DNA of 64,000 nt from Myotis daubentonii (taxonomy: Eukaryota; Chordata; Mammalia; Chiroptera; Vespertilionidae): positions 181,664,349 through 181,728,348 of the forward strand of contig NC_081842.1 of NCBI RefSeq assembly GCF_963259705.1, in the 5' to 3' direction. Every line of letters begins with the position of its first letter. Within the stretch, counting starts at the first letter, position 1. The notes beneath the pieces are model-generated. The model had not been told where the DNA came from. It worked only from the letters and a program-made list of their open reading frames with translations, and made no database searches. The translations under genes and the position numbers were made by a program. Below, piece by piece: positions 1-12,567 of the stretch.

Positions 1-186
1 AGTTTATTAATTCCCTAGTAAGTGTACGTACCAGATTGATTTTATTTACTTTCATGTAAGAAGTGTGAGTGAAGAAATCATCTTTGCGGTCACTCACCTA
101 GGATTACTTGCTAACAGAAGTTTGTATTAAAATGACAAAATAACTAAATTTTCATACCATTTTTGTTTTTGGTTGTTTTTACCAAG

Positions 187-336
187 AGCATTATTCAAGA
201 CTTGAAGAAAAATTTTGAAATAGTGAAATTGGTAACGGGAAGTTTGATAGCTTGTCATCGGCTTGCAGCAGCCATGGCTGGACCTGGAGGCTTGACTGGT
301 TCAACACTAGTGGATGGCCGATACACTTACCGGGAG
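187..336 (+). CDS. USP24: USP24 exon 1 of window
   Basis: Encodes [13 protein letters not shown] through RYTYRE, about residues 657-706, in the helical region before the ubiquitin-like fold. Donor is GAG|gtgggt. The acceptor is poor: AG at 185-186 gives a phase-0 start at 187, while AG at 187-188 would start the exon at 189; both can encode the same serine, so the left border is uncertain by two bases. Confidence 0.92.
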
Positions 337-3300
337 GTGGGTATTGGACTGTGCTTTTATTTCAAGATTTACAATGTTCATTTGGATTTTCTGCGCTAAG
401 AACTGCATTATGATAAAGTAATAAAAAGACATCTTTTCTTTGACTTTGACATGAAATACTAATTGTCAATTCTGTAGATAGTTGTTTTTGTTTTCAAATC
501 AATTGATTAGTAGTAGTATTTTTTTAAGTTAGGGGGGAAAAATCTTAACTGACTGGTTGTGAGTTTATGATGTTTTACTTTTTGAGATTGCTGAAATCAT
601 ATTTTATTATCTAAAGTAAACTGAATTTTTAATAGACTTGAAGTAGCTTCTACTATGTTGTACTGTCAGCTTGTAAACAGATTTCTCACATTTACCATAA
701 ATTATATGGAAAAGCATTAGATAGAACTGTTTTTTAAAGTTTTATTTTGTTTTTTAAATTTTGCTTTTAGTTATGAATGCCTGGAGTTCAATAATTATCA
801 TTTCTTTTTGCAGTATTTAGAAGCCCATCTAAAATTTCTGGCATTTTTCTTGCAAGAAGCTACTCTGTATTTGGGTTGGAATCGTGCCAAGGAAATCTGG
901 GAGTGTCTTGTGACTGGCCAGGACGTTTGTGAATTAGATAGAGAGGTAAGAAGATGGTATTGTGGACAAAGTTATATCTTTTAGTGTGTTTTTGATCCTG
1001 CCACATGAAACTAATTTTAAGTTACTAATAGAAAGCTGAGTTCGTTTAATGACATTTTACCCCAGAAACATCAAAAAAGAATGAAGGCCTAGACAGATTT
1101 TAGAACTATAATTAAACAGCGGAAAATAGATTAAACCAGGAGCTCAACACCTGTTTTGACATTTACTAGCAGTGAATCGCTGTTTCTTCTTCTCATTTTA
1201 TGGAATAACTAGAGGCCTGGTGCACAAAAATTTGTGCACTCGGGGGCGGGGGGGGGGGTGGGGGGGGTCCCTCAGCCCGGCCTGTGCCCTCTCGCAGTCT
1301 GGGACCCCTCGGGAGATAACGACCTGCTGGCTTAGGCCTGCTCCCGGGTGGCAGAGGGCAGGCCTAATCCCTAGGTGCAGCCCCTGGTCGGGCTCAGAGC
1401 AGGGCTGATTGGGGAATTGGGGCGCCACCCCCTATCATGCACAAAGCAGGGCGGATTGGGAGGTTGCGATGCCACCCTCAGTCACGCTCAGGTAGGGCCG
1501 ATTGGGGGGTTGGGGCACCGCCCCCTGTCACACTCAAGGCAGGGTCGATGGGGAGGTTGCGATGCCACCCCCTGTCACGCACAGAGCAGGGCCAATCGGG
1601 GTTGGGGCGCTGCCCCCGTCACACACAGAGCAGGGCCCATCAGGGGGGTTGGGGCTCCTTACCCTGTCACGCACAGAGCAGGGTCGATCAGGGGGTTGGG
1701 GCACCTTCCCCTGTCAGGAACAGAGCAGGGCCGATAGGGAGGTTGTGGCCCCGCCCCCTGTCACACACAGCCACAGGGCGATCAGGGGGTTGGGCGCTGC
1801 CCCCTGTCATGCTGATCCCGGTGCCGGGAGACCTCGTGGCTCCGCTGATCCCGGTGCTGGGAGGCATATTACCCTTTTACTATATAGAATAGAGGCCTGG
1901 TGCATGGGTGGGGGCTGGCTGGTTTGCCCTGAAGGGTGTCCTGGATCAGACTGGGGGTCCCCACTGGGGTGCCTGGCCAGCCTGGGTGAGGGGATGATGG
2001 CTGTTTGCAGCTGGTCACACACCCTTCAGGGTGGTGGTCCCCACTGGGGTGCCTGGCCAGTCTGGGTGAGGGGCTGAGGGCTGTTTTCAGGCTGGGACTG
2101 AAGCTCCCAACTGCTTCTTTTTTTCTTTTTTCTTTTTTTATTCTGAGCCAGCTTTAGCTCTGAGGCTCCAGCTCTTAGGCCTCCGCTCCTGAAAGCAGGT
2201 ATCTGGTTTGTTTAGGTTCTACAATCGAAACTCTGTATCAACTCCAGGTCTGAGATCCCGGCTAGCTGAAAGCTGGTTTCTGGGGGTTTGTTTAGCTTCT
2301 ATTTTTGTAACTATGTTTCAAACTGCCAGCTCAGAGGCCTGCAGCAGTAGGCAGGGAATGTTGGAGTCCTCCGTCACTGAAGCAAGCAAGCCTCATGTTA
2401 GTTTCAAGCTGCTGGTCGCCATCTTGGCTGGCAGTTAATTTGCATATCTCGCTGATTAGCCAATGGGAAGGGTAGCGGTCGTACGCCAATTACCATGTTT
2501 CTCTTTTATTAGATAGGATATTAACTACTTGATAGGATTGTTGAAAAGACTAAGTATGTGATGTGCCTAGAACAATGCCTGGCTTCTTAATAAATGTTTG
2601 TGGAAAACCTCAAGTATAAAATTCTAAGAAAAGTGGGAATATATACATTATCTGTGGGAAAGATTGCTAGTAACTTAATGCTTTATTTAGTCCAGAGTTC
2701 TAAGCATTTCCATTTTGAGTGGTATTTGGGCAATATAAATTTTTGAAGAATTACAACTAATTTATCTTTACTATCCCAATTTGGAATATGTATTTTTCTG
2801 GTGTGGATTTTAGTTGTAGGGTAATATTTGTCTTGATCCACAGATGTGTTTTGAATGGTTTACAAAAGGGCAACATGACCTTGAGAGTGATGTTCAGCAG
2901 CAGCTCTTCAAGGAGAAGATTCTTAAATTGGAATCATATGAAATCACTATGAATGGTAGGAAAAAACACAGAATCATTTTTTCAGTTCTTTAAAAAATTG
3001 TATTCTTCCCTTCTAAGCCAACTTTCCAGAAGCAACCAAGCAGTATGGAATATGTTTGTGATGTTTATACAGGGTGCCCCACAAAAATGTATACATACTT
3101 AAATATTTATACGAATTTTGAAAATGAAATGTATTTTTAATAAGCACTGCCTTTATAATTCTGTTTTTGTACAGTTTTGTTCCTGTCACATGATAAATTA
3201 TTTTCTGTATAAATGTTATTTTATAATTAGTTTTTTAAATCATATGGCCTGATAACTCAAATTGCCAAAATTGTCTTTTTATGAAGTTACTTAGAACAAA

Positions 3301-6300
3301 AAGGATTCATTTAAAGTCAAAATTTCTCAAAGTATAGAAATCTTCCTTTTGGGTGTTTGTTTTAACTGAAATCTTTTATTGATATATAATTTATATACCG
3401 TAAAGTTCACTTTTTAAAAGTGTAAAATCAGTGGCTTTTAGTATATTCACAAAGTTGTGCAACCTTTGCCACTTTTTAATCCCAGAACATTTTCATCACC
3501 AAAGGAAATTCTGTACCTTTTAGCAGTCACTCCCCCTTCACCCCTACCCCCAGTCTCTAATCCAGTTTCTGTCTTTATGGACTCTCCTAATCTAAACATT
3601 TCATATAAATGGAATTGTACAATATGGGTCTGGCATTTTTCATGATGCTGAAGCATGATAATTTCAAGGTTCACCCCAGGTTAGTTGTTGCATGTACTTC
3701 ATTCCAGTTAGGCCAAATAATACTCCATTGTGAGCCTATACCACATTTTGTTTATCCATTCATCAGTTGATAGACATTTGGGTTGTTAACACTCTCTGGC
3801 TATTAATCATGCTGCTACAAATATTCATGTACAAGTTCTGTGTGGACAGAGGTTTTTATTTCTCTTGAGCATATATACCCAGGATGGAATTGCTATATTA
3901 GAAAATTAATATTTGAGGAACTACCAAACTTTTGCAGTGTGGCTGCACTATTTTATAATCCCACCAGCAATGTGTGAGAATTTCAATTTCTCTGCTTCCT
4001 CACCGTACTTGTTAATGTCTATATTTTTTATTTTAGCCATCCTAGTGGGTGTGATGTGGTATCGCGTGGTATTGATTTGCATTTCCCTGAAGTCTAATGA
4101 GATTGACTCTTCATGTGTTTACCAGCCATTTGTATATATTTGGAGAAATGCCTATTCAAATCTATTGCCCATTTTTTAATTAGGTTATTTGTCTTTTTTT
4201 TGTTGTTGAGTTGTAAGAGTTCCTTATATATTCTGCATACTAGCTCCTTGTCAGAAATATGATTTCCAAATATTTTGTCCCATTCTATGGGTTGTCTTTT
4301 CACTTTCTTGACAGTCCTTTTAAGTACAAAAGTTTTTAATTTTGATTTAGTACAGTGTATCTGTTTTTTCTTTGGTTACTTGTACTTTGGGGACCATATC
4401 TAAGAAACCATTGCCTAATCCAAGGTCTTAAAAATTTGTGCCTATGTTTTGTCCTGAGTATTTTAGTTTCAGTCCTTGATATGCTTTTGAGTCTTTGCTT
4501 ACAGTACAGGAATTTATTTGACATTCTCTAATTTCAGGTTTTAACTTATTTAAGACTTTTTTTGAAAATGTGAATCTCTGTGATCATCGATTGAAAAGAC
4601 AAGGAGCTCAGTTGGTAAGTACATTATTCTCGAATCTGAATAATTTAAATAATCTGGTAAAATTTTATATTCAGCAAAAACATGTTATAAACATAGTGAA
4701 ACATGAAGTTTTTTAAAAGACTGGGTATCCTTTGTCTGCTGTTTTCTGCATTGATGACAACTGACCTCTTGGATCCCTCTGCTTCTTACTGACCCGGGGC
4801 TGCCAGTGGCTTCCTGAGGCTAGGTCAGTGTAGAGTAGGTTAGTTCCATCTACACTTCCAACTCCTCAGACCCATCAACCCGCATATTCCTAACAAAGTA
4901 ACAAAGTCTTCAGTTCTGAGATTGCAGTGGCAAGGATTTGGGGAGAAAAATTTAGGAGCAGACAATGAAGCAGGAAAATGATCTATAGAATGTGTACAGC
5001 TGTTTATATATATATGTGCCCCTTTAAAAAGAAAGGCAAAAAGTAACTCTCTTTTCTAAGAACATTTCTTGAGCTGGTTTCCTGGATGGTAAGAATTTTT
5101 ACAAGACCTTTTAAGCCCTTGGGAAGTCTGAATTGAGCTCCAAGGAGTATTAACTACTTCTAGCTTGACTTCATTTTCTTCTGAAAAAAAGCTCCCGAGG
5201 ATGGCACCCATCTCACGCTTTGCTAGTTCTGCATCAGTAGTTCAGTTGGGTAGATGTCTAGTATGGGTGTAGGTGTATGTGGAAAAAATCTTCTTCACAT
5301 CTACTCTGGTTCCCTTGGGCATGGCCCAGTGTTTCTGTGGTTGGTTATCTTTTGTTTTAAGTTCCATATTGGTACAGTAGTGTTCTCATATAGTTAGTTT
5401 TTTACAGCCTTAATTCATATTGAACTAAAGAGGTGTGAACTTACAGTGTAACAGAAAATAATTGTAATTTTGTGACCTTGGTGTACTATTTTTTTTTTCT
5501 TTTGAACAGTATGTAGAAAAGCTGGAATTGATAGGAATGGATTTCATTTGGAAAATAGCCATGGAATCACCTGATGAAGAAATTGCAAATGAAGCTATTC
5601 AGTTAATCATAAACTATAGTTACATTAATCTAAATCCTAGGTTAAAGAAGGTGGGTATCTACAGGAAGAAGGTAGTCAAACACAAAAGGGCAGAAGATTG
5701 TATTTATTTTTATTTATAAGTTAGCATGCCTAAAAATTGACTTCTTTATGTTATCATTTGTCCTTAATGATTACAGCTAAATGCCAGACTAAGTTTAATT
5801 TCCATATACCTCTTACTTTTAGGATTCTGTATCATTGCATAAGAAATTCATTGCTGATTGCTATACAAGATTAGAAGTGAGTAGCAAATTTTATTTAATC
5901 TGTTTTTTAAATAAATGCTTTCTTTTTCTTTCCTTTTATAATTTTATATTTTGAGATCATGTATGTAGTTGCTATTTGTGGCTGGATCCTGTTGAAGAAT
6001 CTGTGAACCAGCCATATTGTAATGCAGGGAGCAGATGCTTGCCTTGATGCCCCCACATACAAGTGTCTATAGGACATTTCTTCTTCTTCCTCCACCACCC
6101 TCTTCCCTGCTTTACCCACCTCCCTCTGAGGGTATAGGAACCTGTTTTCTGTCTTTGGGTCTGCTCCACTCCACATTTCCAATGGATTCTTTTCCTCCTT
6201 TTTACTTTTTGGTTCAGGACTTTTATACAAGCACTTGCTTCTTTTTCCATGCTTCCCATGTTCTACCTAGTTTATATTATAAATGCTATTAAAGGCCATA

Positions 6301-7240
6301 CCAGGACACTCATTAGTAGGTGTTGGTTGTCTTTCCCCCTAGAAAGCCTGCTGTGTAATTCATTTCATATGTAATGCCTTATTTCCAGCATGGTAAGTTA
6401 AAACATTGAACATTCATCTTCTTAATCTGTGCTTGTTTTTTATATCCAATAAAGAGTATTCCAAAAATATAAAGTGCTACTTCCCCCAAATATTAATAAG
6501 TTAAACATTTTGGTGATGAGTATGTGCTAGAATATGTGTAGGATTTCCCAAGTCATGACTTCCATCCAGATAGGTCATCATAAAAAACATTTAGCCTGCC
6601 CGGTGTGAGTCAGTGGTTGAGTGTCAACCTGTGAAACAGAAGTCATGGTTCAATTCCTGGTCAGGGCACATGCCCAGGTTGGGGGCTCAATCCCTGTGGG
6701 GGGTGAGCAGGAGTCAGCCGATCAATGATTCTCATCATTGATGTTTCTATCTCTCTCTCCTCCCTTCCTCTCTGAAATAAAAAATATATTTAAAAAATAC
6801 CTCTAAATGAGGTACCATGTATTAACATACATAGAATAGTAGTTCTCAACTGGGAGTTATTTTGCCTCCCACAGTTCATGTGGCAGTGTCAGGAGACCTT
6901 TTTAGTTGTCACATTTTGAAGAATCCTACTGGCACCTGCTGGTAGAGGTCAGGGATATATATCCTAAATATCCTACAATACCTGAGACAGTCTTCCACAA
7001 CAGAGAAGTTTCCAGCCCAAAATGCCAATTGATCTGAGGCTGAGAAATCCTGATCTAGAATGATTATTTCTTATTTCACAGGCAGCCAGTTCAGCACTTG
7101 GTGGCCCCACTCTAACACATGCTGTGACCAGAGCAACAAAAATGCTTACAGCAACTGCCATGCCAACTGTAGCAACATCAGTTCAGTCTCCATATAGGTA
7201 AGTGATTGCAGAAGTTACAACAAATACACTATCTATCTAC

Positions 7241-7277
<37 letters not shown>

Positions 7278-9415
7278 CGCCGTAACATCACAACCCATCT
7301 ACAAGCGGCGGAGAGCTACAGAAGGGGGCGGGGCAGCGAGCTAAGAGTGGTAGAGAGCTACCAGCGGTGGTGGGTGGGGTGGCCAGCTGAGGCAAGTGGC
7401 AGCAAGCTACTCGCACATGGATATATATATCAGTTTAAAAAATAATTGATACATTTTTTCCCCTCCTATGGAGATCTCTCAATTGTTGATTTCTTCATTT
7501 TATTTCAAAACTTTGCAAACAGTCATGTCCTAGGAGATTATGTTTTCCATTATATATCCCCAAATGTGTATCTCTTGAAGATTTGTAGGTCATTATCATA
7601 ACCACCCAAATATTACTCTGCTCCTACTCTTCTACCTAGTAGACAAGGTTTCTTTGTGGGTTTTTTATTCATTTAACTTTTTAAAACTGTGTAGTGAGTA
7701 ATTTCTCTATTATGATGGAATAAAGATCCATTAATTAGAAGAAGAGTAATTTTTTTACGTTTTAAATATTTACTTACTTAGACATCTTACAAATTTTCTC
7801 CTTGAATAATCAAATCCAAAGCATTCATAGCATAAGCAAAATGAAGTGGAAGATGATGATTAATTAAAAGTGTACATTATAATATATTCATAGTTAAATA
7901 CTATTTACTTAAAATAATTTTTTAAAATAATGTTTTATGGGAACTTCATTCCCAAATATTTGTGTTAAAATGGAACTGACATTGTCTCTTAATCACATTG
8001 CTGTGTTTAGAGATTTCAATCAGTGAAATCTGAATTCAGTATTTGTTCCAGTTTTTTGATATAGTAAGTAGAATAGATAAATATTTAGAAACATGAGATT
8101 GAAACAACTAGAACATTTTTGTGAGACTTTATGAGTCTTCCATTACTGGTAAGCAGCACCAAATCAGTGATTCCCAGGAAACCTTGGCAGGTGCTCATAG
8201 AAGGTCTCTGCACCTCACTCTGCTGCCCTCTAGTGATGGGTACTCATACAGTCTCTCTCAACTCCTGGAATGACTTTATGTATGTGTGTATGTATTTTTA
8301 TTTACAGTTGGGTATATTCCTTTTCATTTTATTTAGAAATGGAATCAAAACAATATCCTTGCTCACACTCTTTATCTTTTTAAAAATGAGTATTGTATAG
8401 TGATGTTTTATTAATGTGAAGGCAGCCAATAATACTCAACCCTCTAGAACCTCTTTTTTAAATGGCAGAAAGTGATTATTGAACTCATGATAAGAACACA
8501 TTACATGGCTTTTGCATTCCCACATGTTTAGAAGTATCTCATAAATAAACTTTCACTAAGAATGTGTATTGAGAATTTCTAATTATATGTTTATAAATTG
8601 TAGTCCATCTCTATGACCTAGATTCTCAATGATTCTTTTGTCTGACAAACCAGAATAGAAATGCATATATGAAATATTGGGGTTCATAAGTGTGCTTTTT
8701 TCCTTTTACTAAATGATTTTTACTGTAAATCATTTCATATTTGACTACAGAACAAAACCACATAATTTTAAAATATTTTTATTATAAACTTTAAAAACAG
8801 TTAATAAGAATGTATAATATCAGCGTTGCATTTGAACCAGGACATTGTTTTTATATTATTTTACCAGTTTCGAAAGAACTTTTTAGTGACCATAATTGTT
8901 CCAGCTCAAGGGGGCGGAGCTGTTCTCTCAGCTGTTCGGTGTGCTATGGTGATGTCTGCGGTTAATTCATTATTGAGCATAATTAAAACAGTGTACTCAA
9001 CAATGCACTTATAGTACTTAGATATTTCCTAAAGATTTTCCATCTGAATATCAAATCTGGTTCCTGCTTATAGACTGAAAGAATTCAGAACTCTGTTAAA
9101 TGTATTTAACAGAACTGTTAATATGTATTTAACCAACTCTTTTCAAGTAAAATTTCCAATACTGCTAATCAAGTATTAGAAAACAGTGGTACCTCTTTTC
9201 AGTTTTAGAAATATACCTATTTGAAGTAGACTTTCTGAAATAGCAAATACTTAAAGGCATTTGGATTTTTCATCTCTCAGTGTGAACACATGTAGCATTC
9301 TCTTCAGTAAAGTTATGGAGCTGTGACTATGTAAGTGCTGGATATTGGAGTCAGTCCTATCAGAGTCATCCCTTGGTATTCAAGGGGGGTTGCTTCCATG
9401 GTGCACGCGCGCGTG

Positions 9416-9446
<31 letters not shown>

Positions 9447-12400
9447 CAAAATCCAAGGATGCTCAAGTCCTTTATATAAAACTAGAGGCCTGGTGCACGA
9501 AATTCGTGCACAGGGGCCGGGGGGGGGGGGTCCCCTCAGCCCAGACTGCACCCTCTCCAATCCAGGACCTCTCGGGGGATGTCTGACTGCCAGGATCAGG
9601 CCTAAACCAGCAGTCTGACATCCCTCTCACAATCCTGGACTGCTGGCTCCTAACCGCTTCCCTGCCTGCCTAATCGCCCCTCACTGCCCCCCCTGCTGGC
9701 CTGGTTGCCCCACACAGCCTGATGCTCAGTTGTTTGGTCGGCCCTCACTAACCACCCCCTACTGGCCTGGTCGCTCCACGCAGCCTGTTCGGTCAGCCAT
9801 TCGGTTGCGACAGTCACTTACACTTTTATATAGATAGATGATGTAGTATTTGCATTAATTTATGTTTGCATGTAGGCTACAGCAGGGTATACCTACACAT
9901 CACTTCATTTGTGTGGATTCAGGGTAGTGTTCAGTTCATGGCAAATTCAAATTTTGCATTTTGGAACTGTCTGGGATTTTGTTTTTTCAAGGTGTTTTGA
10001 TCCACAGTTGGTTGAATCCACAATGCTAAACCCACAGATATGGAGGGCCGACTATATTTCACATGATAAGGAGTTCATAAGTCTGACTAAAAGAGACCTC
10101 AGGTCTCATTTTCAGAGTCTGTTAGAACTCCGTGCTCCCTTGCTGTGTGTTTTCTGTCCCAGAGATGGTTATGTCTCCTATGTGTTGATTTCTTAAGTAC
10201 TTTGAAAACCCTTAGATTACAAATTCTTATATTTTAAGTTTGAACTATACAGAATGTTCACAGATGAATAATTGTTTATTCTTCCTTTTCTCCTCATTCT
10301 TAGCCTAATTCAAACAAATTGTAACCTAAGTGTCTATCAGTAGATGAGTGGATAAAGAAAAGGTGGTGTGTATACATCATGGAATACTACTCGGCTATAA
10401 AATAAATTAAAAAAAGAATAAAATCTTGCCATCTACAACAACATGGATGAACCTAGAAGACATTGTGTTGAGTGAAATAAGTCAGAGAAAGACAATACCA
10501 TAACATTTCACCAATATATGAAATCTAAAAAACAATAAACAAGCAGAATAGAAACAAACTCATAGATACAGAGAACATTTTGATGGTTGCTAGATGGGAA
10601 GGGGGTTAGGGAAATGAGTGAAATGGGTGAAGGGATCAAGAAGTGCAATTTGATACTTATAGAATATTCATGGACTATAAAGTAAAGCATAGGAAATATA
10701 GTTAATAATCTATAATAATAAAAGATTATTAGACCGGACGTCATTCGGACATCCTTCCTGAAGAAGCCAGGCCGGAGGGAAGCCAGCGCAGGTCCCGGGT
10801 GCCTGCAGGCAGCCGGAAGAGGGAAGCAGCCTGGGTCCCGGATGCCAGAGGGAAGCCAGTGCCGGCAGCCAGGGGAAGAAAGGCCTACTCTTGCACGAAT
10901 TTTCGTGCATCGGGCCTCTAGTATAATAATAAATATGTAGTGTTGGATGGATACTAGATTTATCAGGATGATCACTTTGTAAGTGCTATAAATGTCTAAT
11001 CACTGGGTTGTACATTTGAAACTAATACAATATAGTACATCAATTATAATTGAAAATAAACATTATTTTAAAAAACCAAATAGCAACTCTTATTTGTAGA
11101 ATACTTCCTGGTTTGCATTTGTCTTCTAATTTTCAGGCAGTTTAGAACTTTGATTCCTTGTGTTTACAGAATTATGTAGCATATTTTAGTTGTAAAATAA
11201 TGAGAGTTGAGCTCACTGATTTTTTATTCTTGGTGGATTGATGGACAAATGGGCCTGGATACCCAGGGGAGACCCAGGTCCTCTATTTATGGAACAACTG
11301 TTTAAAAAAGAAGAAAGAAAAGAACAGGAAAGGAAAGGAAATGTGGGAGGGTCAGTCTACTCCTCCCTTATGCCATCTGTGCGCTGCAGCTGTGGACTGC
11401 TTACGTTACCTTCTCCTTGGATGAAAGGGAAGTTTCGTCTTTGCAAATTTCAGTCTTTGACCAATGACTGCTACCTGTTGATTGGGGTTTGGGTGAAACA
11501 GACTGGAATTGAGCTCAAATCAGCAATTCATTTCAAATATGTTTAAAATTTTTTCTAATCTATAGATCCACTAAACTTGTAATCATTGAGAGATTGCTGC
11601 TTCTGGCAGAACGTTATGTGATCACTATAGAGGTAAGCCTCTCTTTTTTTCTAAAGCAACTGAATCATCCCATTATTAGACTCAATGTGTTAGGTATGTA
11701 TTTTTGAGATGTTTAACAGTGGCATTGTGAATCTAACTTGTTTGATTTATTATCTTTTTCAAGGATTTTTACTCTGTTCTACGAACTATTCTACCTCATG
11801 GTGCCTCATTTCATGGACATCTTCTAACACTTAATGTTACTTATGAGTCTACCAAAGATACCTTTACTGTAGAGGTGGGTCTACATTAAGCTTTGTGGCC
11901 ATTTTCATATTGTCTTAACTTTCACAACACTATTGATAAAGATGTATGAGTGATTATTCTAAAAGCTGGTAAACAAATTTGGAATAAAGACCTGAAATGA
12001 AAGGGAACTGATGGGGTGTAAACAGACATATAGGCAAATACATAATACAATATCAGGTGGTGGTGAGTATCATCTATACTAATAAAAGGGTAATATGCTA
12101 ATTAGACCAGACATCTTCCAGACGTCCTTTTGGACAAAGCGACAGTGGCGGGGGCTGAGGCAGAGGTGGTTAGGGGTGACCATGCCGGCTGGGGAGGGCA
12201 GTTAGGGGCGACCAGATCGGCAGGCAGAGGTGGTTAGGGGCGATCAGGCAGGCAGGGGAGCAGTTAGAGGCGATCAGGCCAGCAGGGGAACAGTTAGGGG
12301 CATTTAGGCTGTCAGGCAGAGGTGGTTAGAGGTGATCAGGATGGCAGGCAGAGAGGTTAGGGGTGATCAGGTAGGCAAAGGAGATTAAGGGCAATCAGGC

Positions 12401-12532
12401 AGGCAAGGGAGCAGTTAGGGGTATTAGGCAGGCAGGCAGAGTGATTAGGGGTGATCAGGCAGGCAGGCAGGTGAGCGGTCCTGGACATCCCCCAAGGGGC
12501 CCCAGGTTGGAGAGGGTGCAGGCCGAGTTGAG

Positions 12533-12567
<35 letters not shown>

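Noticed and set aside
1375..2077. Overlapping open frames of 120-191 codons
   Set aside because: They lie wholly inside Helitron tandem repeats and have no recognisable protein content.
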